A DNA stretch of 64,000 nt from positions 3,983,001-4,047,000 of the forward strand of contig LT907983.1 of the NCBI GenBank assembly GCA_900230115.1, given 5' to 3'. The notes beneath the pieces are model-generated. The model was not told the DNA's origin, ran no database searches, and saw nothing but the letters and a program-made list of their open reading frames with translations. Below, piece by piece: positions 46,335 through 54,698 of the stretch; position 1 is the first letter of the stretch, and every line of letters begins with the position of its first letter. The translations under genes and the position numbers were made by a program. Source of the stretch: Spirosomataceae bacterium TFI 002. GTDB taxonomy: Bacteria > Bacteroidota > Bacteroidia > Cytophagales > Spirosomataceae.

Positions 46335-47390
46335 ATGATGAGAGTAAGTAATAGTGTATTGTATGTAGGACTTGTGATGTTTGGGGTATTAGGCTGTATA
46401 TCAAATGAAACAAACGAGTCAAAAGAAAATCCAGAAAGTCAAAACCTAGTCATCGAGATTAATAATGATGATATGGTTTTGATACCTAGCGGTGAATTTT
46501 TGATGGGCGGGAACAGTGAACAAGCTGATCCAGATGAGTTTCCAAAACATACTGTAAAGGTTGATAAGTTTTGGATGGATACACATGAGGTGAGTAACCT
46601 TGATTTTGAAAAATTTGTCAAAGAAACAAAGTACGTTACAGTTGCGGAAAGAGCGATCGACTGGGAAGAAATAAAAAGTCAGCTTCCTCCCGGAACTCCA
46701 AAACCAGCAGATAGTCTTTTGCTTCCCGGTTCTTTGGTTTTTATCCAAACTGCGGGTCCTGTCCCATTGGATAATGTTGGTCAATGGTGGCATTGGACTA
46801 TTGGAACAGATTGGCGACACCCCGAAGGCCCTGGTTCTGATATTTCGAATAGGATGAATCATCCCGTGGTTCATGTTTCTTGGGAAGATGCGAATGCCTA
46901 TGCCAAATGGGCGGGTAAACGATTACCAACAGAAGCAGAGTGGGAATGGGCTGCAAGAGGAGGGAAGAATGATCCTATTTATCCATGGGGAAATGATCCA
47001 GTTACAAATGCAAATAAAAAGGCCAATTTTTGGCAAGGTTATTTTCCTTATCAAAATACCAATTTAGATGGTTTTGCAGGCACAGCACCAATAAAGTCAT
47101 TCGACAAAAATGGGTACGGTTTATATGATATGGCTGGCAACGTATGGGAATGGTGTAGTGACTGGTATCGACACGACGCCTACGAAAGTAAAGGGCTAAA
47201 AGTTAATCCAAAAGGCCCCGAAAACTCCTTTGATCCACAAGAACCATACACACCTAAAAGGGTCATACGTGGAGGTTCGTTTTTATGTAATGATAGCTAT
47301 TGTAGTGGATACAGGGTTTCACGAAGAATGAAGTCTAGCGAAGACTCTGGAAGTTGTCATACTGGTTTTCGTTGTGTCAAAGACTCTTAG
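46335..47390 (+). CDS. Formylglycine-generating enzyme (sulfatase-modifying factor), lipoprotein form
   Basis: A 351-residue protein with a lipoprotein signal (VMFGVLGC, Cys21), so it acts outside the cytoplasm. It has the full FGE-sulfatase fold motifs: [77 protein letters not shown]. The C-terminal [16 protein letters not shown] and TGFRC match the catalytic region of true FGE: the copper-binding cysteines Cys318 and Cys323 have the C-x4-C spacing of the human enzyme. Many proteins with this fold lack them. True FGE oxidises the sulfatase active-site Cys to formylglycine using copper and oxygen. Placed beside nine Cys-type sulfatases, it is very likely their activator, working in the periplasm under aerobic conditions. 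Confidence 0.92.
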   Translation: MMRVSNSVLYVGLVMFGVLGCISNETNESKENPESQNLVIEINNDDMVLIPSGEFLMGGNSEQADPDEFPKHTVKVDKFWMDTHEVSNLDFEKFVKETKYVTVAERAIDWEEIKSQLPPGTPKPADSLLLPGSLVFIQTAGPVPLDNVGQWWHWTIGTDWRHPEGPGSDISNRMNHPVVHVSWEDANAYAKWAGKRLPTEAEWEWAARGGKNDPIYPWGNDPVTNANKKANFWQGYFPYQNTNLDGFAGTAPIKSFDKNGYGLYDMAGNVWEWCSDWYRHDAYESKGLKVNPKGPENSFDPQEPYTPKRVIRGGSFLCNDSYCSGYRVSRRMKSSEDSGSCHTGFRCVKDS

Positions 47391-47405
47391 GAGAGTTGGT
47401 GTAAG

Positions 47406-47422
47406 AATCTAATTGTTAGATT
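47406..47422 (+). terminator. Possible terminator after the formylglycine-enzyme gene
   Basis: A perfect 7-bp stem (AATCTAA / TTAGATT) with a 3-nt TTG loop, 15 bp after the stop codon, followed by the T-rich stretch TAGTTATTTTG. The stem is short and AT-rich, so strength is doubtful. Confidence 0.35.
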
Positions 47423-47526
47423 TAGTTATTTTGAATAATTTCTAAATACCTTTTACCTAAAGTAGTGTCTTTGGTTTTTGAAGATTAAAACTTAGAGAGT
47501 TGGTATAAATTTAAATCATTTGTTTT

Positions 47527-48087
47527 ATGAGACTCCAAATAAAGAATATGGTATGTCCACGTTGCTTAAGCAGTGTGCGAGCTGTTCTAGATGATTCTGG
47601 AATAAAATATAAAAACATAGAATTGGGATCGGTGGAATTGATAGGGACGCTATCTGAGAGTGAAAGAAATGAGCTAGAACGTAAACTCGAGTTACAAGGA
47701 TTTGAGTTATTGAGCAGTGAAGAGTCTCAAGTAGTGAATGCGATTAAATCCTTTATTATCTCCAAAGTTCATTACAATGAAAAGGACTTTCAGGTTAACC
47801 TTTCTACAGAGTTGAGTAATTTACTTCGAAAAGAATATTCTATTTTAAGTAAAACGTTTAGTCATACAGAAGGAATAACAATAGAGCAATTTTTACTACA
47901 TCAACGTGTAGAAAAAGTAAAAGAGTTACTGAGTTACGAGCAAAAAAACATTTCTGAAATCGCCATTGATTTGGGTTATAGCAGTACCGCACACCTTTCG
48001 AGTCAATTCAAAAAAATAACAGGAATGACACCAACAGCATTCAAGAAATTAGCAGTAAAGCCACGGATTTCAATTGATAAAATTTGA
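47527..48087 (+). CDS. HMA-like/AraC-type one-component copper regulator
   Basis: A 186-residue cytoplasmic protein joining two parts. Residues 1-60 look like a ferredoxin-fold heavy-metal-associated domain with MVCPRC (Cys10, Cys13) as the metal site. Residues about 80-180 are an AraC helix-turn-helix pair (IEQFLLHQRVEKVKELL; ISEIAIDLGYSSTAHLSSQFKKITGMTPTAFKK). The layout suggests direct sensing of Cu+ (or a related soft metal) followed by activation of nearby genes. This form is frequent at copper loci of Bacteroidota but is not the usual CueR, CsoR or CopY type. It opens the copper cluster, 70 bp ahead of the next gene; a 12-bp palindrome in that gap is a possible binding site. Confidence 0.82.
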   Translation: MRLQIKNMVCPRCLSSVRAVLDDSGIKYKNIELGSVELIGTLSESERNELERKLELQGFELLSSEESQVVNAIKSFIISKVHYNEKDFQVNLSTELSNLLRKEYSILSKTFSHTEGITIEQFLLHQRVEKVKELLSYEQKNISEIAIDLGYSSTAHLSSQFKKITGMTPTAFKKLAVKPRISIDKI

Positions 48088-48125
48088 AACCAGAATTATG
48101 TAAAGAATAACAATAATCTTATAAT

Positions 48126-48137
48126 AACATGCATGTT
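48126..48137. promoter_or_regulatory. 12-bp perfect palindrome between the copper regulator and the next gene
   Basis: AACATGCATGTT at 48126-48137, 20 bp upstream of the ATG at 48158. It is a candidate operator, but AraC proteins more often bind direct repeats, so this is uncertain. A TACATTTG element lies at 48146-48153 but is too close to the start codon for a normal leader. Confidence 0.3.
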
Positions 48138-48157
48138 TAAAGAACTACATTTGTAAC

Positions 48158-48595
48158 ATGATAAATAGTTTATCTCATAGAATTACCGCATTTGCATTGG
48201 CAATGTTGATCCTTATGGTTTCAACAGGTTTTACTATAGATATTCACTTTTGTCAAAATCAAATCAAAGGAATTAGTTTTTCGGGCAAAGCCAAAACTTG
48301 TCATGAAATAAAAAAGTCCGCAGCTTGTCACAAGAATAGTGACGACAAATCATACAAGAAAAAAAAGGACAACTGTTGTCACAACGAGAATATCTCTGTT
48401 GAAAAATCTGAATTTGATGCTGTTTCTCTTGAAGTTTCTTCATTACCATATTTTGAGTTGGCCTTTCAGCCCGTTTCGACAAACACCTTTGTTTTTAATA
48501 ATTCAATAGGATTTCAAACTTCGGTTTTTGTCCCCTATAAACCTCCCCTTCCAGATAAAGACGTGCTAGTTCTTTATCAGACCTTTCTCATTTGA
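48158..48595 (+). CDS. HYC_CC_PP-type small exported protein
   Basis: A 145-residue protein with an N-terminal hydrophobic segment (residues 10-27) acting as signal or anchor. It matches the small Bacteroidota family named after its motifs: an HFC-type block (IDIHFCQNQIKG), a paired cysteine (NCCHNE) and a Pro-Pro end segment (YKPPLPDKDV). Cys and His residues in a Lys-rich stretch (TCHEIKKSAACHKN, NCCHNE) could bind metal. The family is regularly found in copper or heavy-metal clusters; its exact job is unknown, perhaps periplasmic metal binding. It lies between the regulator and the HMA/DUF3347 gene. Confidence 0.75.
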   Translation: MINSLSHRITAFALAMLILMVSTGFTIDIHFCQNQIKGISFSGKAKTCHEIKKSAACHKNSDDKSYKKKKDNCCHNENISVEKSEFDAVSLEVSSLPYFELAFQPVSTNTFVFNNSIGFQTSVFVPYKPPLPDKDVLVLYQTFLI

Positions 48596-48616
48596 TCAAT
48601 TCGTTTACTAGAAATT

Positions 48617-48643
48617 ATTCTGTCAAAAATATTTGACCAGAAT
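48617..48643. other. Imperfect hairpin between the HYC_CC_PP and HMA/DUF3347 genes
   Basis: ATTCTGTCAAA (48617-48627) pairs with TTTGACCAGAAT (48632-48643) around a 4-nt loop with one bulged C. It lies about 20 bp after the stop codon of the upstream gene. There is no T-run, so it may be a processing or stability element or an operator rather than a terminator. Confidence 0.35.
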
Positions 48644-48717
48644 ACCTGTATCTATTCACAACCAGAGAGAGTGGAACACAATTTTAACATTTCTATTTAA
48701 CACAAAATTTAATCAAG

Positions 48718-49590
48718 ATGAAAACATCAAAATATATAATAATAGCCCTTTTGTTGCTATTGGGAACTGTTGCAAACGCTCAGTTAAGTAATCTGAAAAC
48801 AGAGAACATTAAGATATACGGCAATTGTGGTATGTGCGAAAAAACCATTGAAAAAGCTGGTAATGTTAAAAATGAAGCAATGGTGGATTGGGATAAAAAA
48901 ACAAAAATGGCAAGTGTTCAATACGATTCAACAAAAACTAGCCAATCTGAAATATTAAAGAGGATTGCTTTGGCTGGATATGACAGTGATAAATTTTATG
49001 CTCCAATGGATACTTACGCTACTTTGCCAGGTTGTTGTCAATATGAAAGAGCTAAAAAAGAACTTTCCAATTCAGGTTCTGATGCAAATGAAAATCATGG
49101 TCAAATGGTAATGAAGAACACCGAAAGAGAGGGTACAACTGAAAAGAATCCTTTACAAGAAAATCCCATGAAAGAAGTATTTTCAAGTTACTTTGATTTA
49201 AAAGATGCCTTGGTTGCTACGGATCATAAAAAAGCCTCCATGGATTCGAAAAGCTTAGTTAAAGTGATGAGTCAAATCGAAATGAATAAACTTCCTATGG
49301 ACATTCACATGGTTTGGATGAAAGTGCATAAGGATATTCTTTCAGAAACAACCATTATTAGCAATAGCTCTGATATCGCGAATCAGCGAGAGCACTTTAT
49401 TTTGCTGTCAGATAAAATGTATGATTTGGTGAAAATTTCAAAATTAGAAGAAACGGTCTACTATCAGTTTTGCCCAATGGCAAACAAAGGAAAAGGAGCT
49501 AATTGGTTGAGCAAAGAGAATGAAGTTAAAAACCCTTACTACGGCTCCATGATGTTGAGTTGTGGTAAAACGGTAGAAACCATTAAATAG
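48718..49590 (+). CDS. Exported HMA-domain protein with DUF3347
   Basis: A 290-residue secreted protein with signal peptide ending TVANAQ. Residues about 28-100 form a heavy-metal-associated domain with GNCGMC (Cys37, Cys40), followed by GCCQYE. Residues about 140-290 fit DUF3347 (VFSSYFDLKDALVATDHKKA; YQFCPMANKGKGANWLS; NPYYGSMMLSCGKTV), a domain often attached to CusB-type or copper-binding periplasmic proteins. The 'CPMA...G..WLS....i.NPYYG..Ml.CG' end motif is well kept. It probably binds Cu+ in the periplasm and hands it to the oxidase or an efflux pump. Only 5 bp separate it from the multicopper oxidase gene. Confidence 0.82.
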   Translation: MKTSKYIIIALLLLLGTVANAQLSNLKTENIKIYGNCGMCEKTIEKAGNVKNEAMVDWDKKTKMASVQYDSTKTSQSEILKRIALAGYDSDKFYAPMDTYATLPGCCQYERAKKELSNSGSDANENHGQMVMKNTEREGTTEKNPLQENPMKEVFSSYFDLKDALVATDHKKASMDSKSLVKVMSQIEMNKLPMDIHMVWMKVHKDILSETTIISNSSDIANQREHFILLSDKMYDLVKISKLEETVYYQFCPMANKGKGANWLSKENEVKNPYYGSMMLSCGKTVETIK

Positions 49591-49595
49591 GCGAA

Positions 49596-51830
49596 ATGAA
49601 TTTATATAAAACAATACTCATAACTCTTTTTGGTGTTTTTACAATTCATATTGTATCTGGTCAAAAAGTAGTTCGATACGACTTAACAGTTACCGACTCC
49701 TTGGTTAATTTTTCGGGGAAGCAAAAAAGAGCAATTGCCGTAAATGGACAGATACCGATGCCAACATTGACCTTTACAGAGGGAGACACTGCTGAAATTG
49801 TTGTTCATAGTCAGCTCAAGGAAAGTACCTCCCTTCATTGGCATGGGTTGTATGTGCCCAATAAAGAAGATGGTGTACCTTATCTCACACAAATGCCCAT
49901 TGAACCCAATGAGACATTTACTTATCGTTTTCCAATTATTCAAAACGGAACGCATTGGTATCATAGCCACAGTGGATTGCAAGAACAAATAGGAATGTAC
50001 GGCTCATTGGTTTTAAAGAAAAGAGAAGCCGATCCAACATTCAGAAAGGGAATAGATGATCTACCAGAAGTACCTATTATTCTTAGTGAATGGACTGATT
50101 TAAAACCAGAAAACGTGCATAGAATGTTGCACAATGCCAATGACTGGTTTGCGATTAAGAAAGGTACAGTTCAGAGTTATTCTGAAGCTATAAGTGCTGG
50201 GAGTTTTAAAACGAAAATTACCAATGAATGGAAACGCATGCTTGCTATGGATGTGAGCGATGTTTATTATGAGAAGTTTCTAATCAACGGAAAAAATGAA
50301 AGCCAGTTATCCCAATTTAAAGGTGGAGACAAAGTTCGCTTGCGAATATCTAATGGTGGTGCTTCTTCCTATTTCTGGTTGACCTATGCTGGCGGAAAGA
50401 TGACCGTAGTGGCAAATGATGGTAACGACGTAAAACCTGTGATGGTTGATAGGTTAATCATTGGAGTTTCGGAAACTTACGATGTAGTCATAACTCTCCC
50501 AGAGGATAATTCCTCATTTGAATTCTTGGCAACTCCCGAAGATCGTACAAAATCTGCTTCTATTTATTTTGGTAATGGCCCTATTCAGCTCAAAAGTAGA
50601 ATGCCAAAACTCAAATATTTTGATGGCATGAAAATGATGAACGACATGATGAATATGGACGGCTCTATGGATGACATGGGAATGGGTATGTCGCTCCAAA
50701 AAATGGATATGAACACTGTAATGTATCCTGAAATTTCAGGCAGTAAAAGCGGTAAAAAAGAAAAGCAAATGGAAATGGATCATTCAAATATGAACCATAC
50801 AATGCCAATGAAAAAAGATTTAGTCACTTTGAATTATTCAATGCTCAAAGCTCCACAGCCAACTACCTTACCCAAAGATGCACCGGTTCGTGAACTGTTT
50901 TTTGAGCTTTCGGGGAACATGAATCGTTATGTGTGGAGTATGGACAATAAAGTACTTTCCGAAGTAGATAAGGTCCTTATTAAGAAAGGTGAAAATGTTA
51001 GAATAGTGCTATATAATGGCTCCATGATGCGTCACCCCATGCACCTACATGGTCACGATTTTAGAGTCCTCAACGGGCAAGGTGAATATGCTCCACTGAA
51101 AAATGTATTGGACATTATGCCCATGGAAACAGACACCATAGAGTTCAATGCTAATTTAGAAGGTGATTGGTTTTTTCATTGTCATATTTTGTATCACATG
51201 ATGGCGGGTATGAACAGAGTGATTTCGTATCAAAATCAAGCTCCAAATCCTTATTTGCCGGACAAGGCGTGGGCATATAAACAACTCCAGAAAGAAAGTA
51301 ATCAATTTCACTTTATGGCTGAAAATGACTTCGCTACCAACGGAAATGATGGTATGCTAATGTTTCAAAATTCGCGGTGGAGTATAGGAACAGAATGGCG
51401 TTTAGGGTATCATGATCTACATGGATACGAAACCGAAACCCATATTGGAAGGTATATTGGAAAAATGCAATGGTTCATGCCCTTTATTGGTTTTGACTGG
51501 AGATATCGAGAACAGAATGGCGTTTTTGAAAATAACCTTTTTGGACAAACAAGTACTAAAGACAACAGATCCGTTGTGAGTTTAGGTGCCGAATATACCT
51601 TGCCCTTACTAGTTAAATTGCAAGGAGAGGTTTTTACAGACGGTTACCTACGTTTTCAATTAATGAGAGAAGATATTCCTATTACACCAAGATTAAGGTG
51701 GGCTTTCATGATCAATACTGACAAGGAGTTCATGACAGGTTTAAAATATATTGTCGCTAAAAATGTTGCTATTTCCACCCACTACGATAGTGATATGGGA
51801 TTGGGAGTTGGGCTCACATTAAATTATTAG
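49596..51830 (+). CDS. Multicopper oxidase (copper-resistance type) with CopB-like C-terminal extension
   Basis: A 744-residue secreted protein (signal peptide ending IVSGQ). Residues about 25-545 form the three-cupredoxin oxidase with all copper sites: HWHG (81-84), HWYHSH (120-125), HPMHLHGHD (480-488) and HCHILYHMMAGM (528-539, with the axial Met). A Met-rich insert at about 344-405 (MMNDMMNMDGSMDDMGMGM) is like those of CueO and PcoA, which bind Cu+ and widen its oxidation to Cu2+. Residues about 560-744 are additional and strand-rich (WSIGTEWRLGYHDLHGYETETHIG, end DSDMGLGVGLTLNY), resembling the CopB/PcoB outer-membrane barrel and ending in an aromatic residue. This would merge CopA and CopB functions in one chain. 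Confidence 0.88.
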   Translation: MNLYKTILITLFGVFTIHIVSGQKVVRYDLTVTDSLVNFSGKQKRAIAVNGQIPMPTLTFTEGDTAEIVVHSQLKESTSLHWHGLYVPNKEDGVPYLTQMPIEPNETFTYRFPIIQNGTHWYHSHSGLQEQIGMYGSLVLKKREADPTFRKGIDDLPEVPIILSEWTDLKPENVHRMLHNANDWFAIKKGTVQSYSEAISAGSFKTKITNEWKRMLAMDVSDVYYEKFLINGKNESQLSQFKGGDKVRLRISNGGASSYFWLTYAGGKMTVVANDGNDVKPVMVDRLIIGVSETYDVVITLPEDNSSFEFLATPEDRTKSASIYFGNGPIQLKSRMPKLKYFDGMKMMNDMMNMDGSMDDMGMGMSLQKMDMNTVMYPEISGSKSGKKEKQMEMDHSNMNHTMPMKKDLVTLNYSMLKAPQPTTLPKDAPVRELFFELSGNMNRYVWSMDNKVLSEVDKVLIKKGENVRIVLYNGSMMRHPMHLHGHDFRVLNGQGEYAPLKNVLDIMPMETDTIEFNANLEGDWFFHCHILYHMMAGMNRVISYQNQAPNPYLPDKAWAYKQLQKESNQFHFMAENDFATNGNDGMLMFQNSRWSIGTEWRLGYHDLHGYETETHIGRYIGKMQWFMPFIGFDWRYREQNGVFENNLFGQTSTKDNRSVVSLGAEYTLPLLVKLQGEVFTDGYLRFQLMREDIPITPRLRWAFMINTDKEFMTGLKYIVAKNVAISTHYDSDMGLGVGLTLNY

Positions 51831-51858
51831 TATAGCACAGTTTAAAGATGAAAAACTC

Positions 51859-54345
51859 ATGAAACATACCTATAAAATATCAGGAATGACTTGTAATGGT
51901 TGTCGCAATCATGTGACCGCCGTATTGTCCAAAGTCGATGGAGTAAAAGAAGCAATGGTTGATCTGGAAAAAGCGGAGGCAAGCATCGTAATGGATAAAC
52001 ACATTACTATCCAAACATTCCAAAAAGCACTGGAAAATGATGGTGATAAATACAAAATATACAATCTTGAGGACGACATTCCTGAAGCCACTAAAAAAGA
52101 AATAAAACCTCAAGGAGTTAGCGGATTATTTTATTGTCCCATGCATTGCGAAGGTGAAAAAACCTATGATCAACCTGGCGACTGTCCAGTTTGTGGAATG
52201 GATTTGGTGGAAGAGCATAAAGTCCAAAATGTAGGAGGAGAATACACCTGTCCAATGCATCCAGAGGTTCGTCAAAAAGGCCCAGGAAGTTGTCCAAAAT
52301 GCGGAATGGACTTGGTGCCAGTTGTCCCAACATCTCAAGAGGACACCACTTATCAAACCTTACTTAAGAAGTTCAAAATAGCTGTAGCATTTACCTTGCC
52401 TATTTTTATCATGGTAATGGTCGAAATGATTCCCAATAACCCGATTAACAAATATTTGGATCGAGACTTTACAAATTGGTTGCAGTTGATTTTGTCTCTA
52501 CCGGTTGTTTTTTATGCTTGTTGGATGTTTTTTCAAAAAGCCTGGAATTCTTTTAAAACATTAAACCTGAATATGTTTAGCCTCATCGGGTTAGGGGCGG
52601 GGGCAGCATTTATTTTTAGTGTCGTTGCTTTATTATTTCCTGATATTTTTCCGGCTCAATTTAAGCATGAAGACGGAAGTGTATTTCTATACTTTGAAGC
52701 TGTTACAGTAATTTTAACCTTGGTATTATTAGGCCAATTGCTTGAAGCTAGAGCTCATAGCCAAACAAGTGGTGCTATTAAAGAATTACTTAAGCTATCA
52801 CCCACAGAAGCAATCTTAGTTGAAGGAAACGAAGAGCGAATCATTTCTATTCACGATATTAAAACTGGAGACCTATTGAGGGTGAAACCCGGTGATAAAA
52901 TTCCTGTAGATGGCAGCATAAAAGAAGGAAATAGTAGTATCGACGAATCAATGATTACAGGCGAACCAATCCCAGTAAGTAAGAAGGAAAATGACAAAGT
53001 AAATTCCGGAACTATTAATGGTAACCGCTCTTTTGTAATGGTAGCCGAAAAGGTAGGAGATGAAACATTGCTTTCTCAAATTATTCAAATGGTAAACGAT
53101 GCAAGTCGCTCAAAAGCTCCGATTCAAAAATTGGCTGATACCATTTCGAAATATTTTGTTCCAATAGTTATTCTTACAGCTATCATCACTTTTGTAGTAT
53201 GGAAGTTTTTTGGTCCAGAACCCTCAATGGTTTATGCTTTTGTAAATGCACTCGCTGTATTAATTATTGCTTGTCCATGTGCTTTGGGTTTAGCAACACC
53301 TATGTCTGTTATGGTAGGGGTGGGTAAGGGTGCTCAAAATGGGGTATTGATAAAAAATGCCGAAGCATTGGAAAATATGAATAAAGTAGATGTATTGATT
53401 ACTGATAAAACAGGAACAATTACTGAAGGTAAACCGTCACTAGAAAAAATTGTGTCATTTGGCGAAATAACTGAAATTAGACTTTTAGCTAAATCTGCAA
53501 GCCTTAACTCACAAAGTGAACATCCCTTGGCAGAAGCCATTGTAAAAAAAGCTAAACAAAGTGATTTGACAATTGAGAAATTGATTGACTTTGAAGCCGT
53601 TTCGGGTAAAGGTGTTATTGGCACAATTGAGAACCAATCAATTGCAATCGGTAATGATAAACTTATGGAAAAACTTTCAATAACTATCTTACCCGAGCAG
53701 AGCAAAGAAGTTGAAATTTATCAGAAACAAGGTAAGACTGTTTCTTACATTGCTGTAGAGAACAACTTAGAAGGGTTTTTAATTATCTCTGATGCGATAA
53801 AGGGAACGAGCAAAAAAGCTATTCAAGAACTTGTAAAAGATGGGGTTATGGTTTACATGCTTACAGGGGATAATCATAACACTGCTTCGGCAGTAGCCAA
53901 GGAATTGGGTTTAACACACTTCAAAGCAGAGTGTCTTCCTCAAGACAAATTACAAGAAATCAAAAAGCTTCAATCTGAAGGAAAGGTTGTGGCCATGGCT
54001 GGTGACGGTATTAATGATGCACCAGCTCTAGCACAAGCAGATATAGGAATTGCTATGGGTACCGGAACTGATGTTGCCATTGAAAGTGCTCAAATCACCT
54101 TGCTTAAAGGTGATTTGCAAGGAATAGTGAAGGCTAAACATTTAAGTGAGAATGTAATGCGTAACATCAAGCAAAATCTCTTTTTTGCTTTTGCATATAA
54201 TGTCCTAGGTATACCAATTGCCGCTGGTATTTTATATCCATTTTTTGGGATATTATTATCGCCAATGATCGCAGCCGCTGCAATGAGTTTTAGTTCGGTT
54301 TCCGTAATTGCAAATTCACTAAGATTGAGGCGATTGAAATTATAA
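51859..54345 (+). CDS. Copper-translocating P-type ATPase (P1B-1)
   Basis: An 828-residue inner-membrane pump that exports Cu+ (or Ag+) using ATP. The N-terminus has an HMA domain (MTCNGC, Cys12 and Cys15), then two short heavy-metal-binding fingers: YCPMHCEG...CPVCGMDL (92-116) and YTCPMHPEV...CPKCGMDLVP (129-154). The core has ITGEP in the actuator, ACPCALGLATP as the intramembrane metal site, DKTGTITEG with the phosphorylated Asp, SEHPLAEAI in the nucleotide domain and GDGINDAPALAQADIGIAMG in the hinge. These are the P1B-1 set. It ends the copper operon, 28 bp after the oxidase gene. The two extra fingers occur in a subset of Bacteroidota and proteobacterial copper and silver pumps. Confidence 0.95.
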   Translation: MKHTYKISGMTCNGCRNHVTAVLSKVDGVKEAMVDLEKAEASIVMDKHITIQTFQKALENDGDKYKIYNLEDDIPEATKKEIKPQGVSGLFYCPMHCEGEKTYDQPGDCPVCGMDLVEEHKVQNVGGEYTCPMHPEVRQKGPGSCPKCGMDLVPVVPTSQEDTTYQTLLKKFKIAVAFTLPIFIMVMVEMIPNNPINKYLDRDFTNWLQLILSLPVVFYACWMFFQKAWNSFKTLNLNMFSLIGLGAGAAFIFSVVALLFPDIFPAQFKHEDGSVFLYFEAVTVILTLVLLGQLLEARAHSQTSGAIKELLKLSPTEAILVEGNEERIISIHDIKTGDLLRVKPGDKIPVDGSIKEGNSSIDESMITGEPIPVSKKENDKVNSGTINGNRSFVMVAEKVGDETLLSQIIQMVNDASRSKAPIQKLADTISKYFVPIVILTAIITFVVWKFFGPEPSMVYAFVNALAVLIIACPCALGLATPMSVMVGVGKGAQNGVLIKNAEALENMNKVDVLITDKTGTITEGKPSLEKIVSFGEITEIRLLAKSASLNSQSEHPLAEAIVKKAKQSDLTIEKLIDFEAVSGKGVIGTIENQSIAIGNDKLMEKLSITILPEQSKEVEIYQKQGKTVSYIAVENNLEGFLIISDAIKGTSKKAIQELVKDGVMVYMLTGDNHNTASAVAKELGLTHFKAECLPQDKLQEIKKLQSEGKVVAMAGDGINDAPALAQADIGIAMGTGTDVAIESAQITLLKGDLQGIVKAKHLSENVMRNIKQNLFFAFAYNVLGIPIAAGILYPFFGILLSPMIAAAAMSFSSVSVIANSLRLRRLKL

Positions 54346-54610
54346 TTTCAGATTGCTGAGTTTTCAATTATACAACGAAAAATAGAGTTTAAAATGTGTC
54401 ATGACCCAAATCCATATACGTTGTGATTTGGCTTGTCCTTATCATGGGAGCAAAAGCTTTGATCTTCAAATACTAGAAGTTTATTCCTAATGCTCGTTCA
54501 ACCATTTTTTTTATTAAGGCCAAATACTTCTTTTGAATTTGAGAAGGAAGAAGAGATGTCTTTAGCGACTTTTAGTGTGGTTTTATAGAAAGGATGATTT
54601 AAAATTAGAT
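54346..54610. other. Convergent intergenic region, nothing recognised
   Basis: The left part of the 353-bp gap between the ATPase gene and the convergent LuxR-type regulator. It has no open frame of note, no match to a known RNA and no clear T-tailed hairpin for the copper operon. The right part holds the terminator listed separately. Confidence 0.5.
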
Positions 54611-54652
54611 AAAAAAAGAAGCCTCCTTTCTAAAATAAGAAAAGAGGCTTCT
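54611..54652 (-). terminator. Intrinsic terminator of the LuxR-type regulator gene
   Basis: Stem 54617-54631 pairs with 54638-54652 (14 of 15 positions) around a 6-nt loop. Seven A's at 54611-54617 become a T-run after the stem on the minus strand. It lies 46 bp beyond the stop codon of the minus-strand regulator gene. It may also stop plus-strand transcripts from the copper operon, although that side lacks a T-run. Confidence 0.8.
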
Positions 54653-54698
54653 AAATTGTAATGATGTTTTTATATTGATTAGTGATTGAGATTATGGT

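Noticed and set aside
48146-48153. TACATTTG as a promoter for the HYC_CC_PP gene
   Set aside because: It ends 4 bp before the ATG, so transcription would begin at or inside the gene, and no upstream TTG with proper spacing is present.
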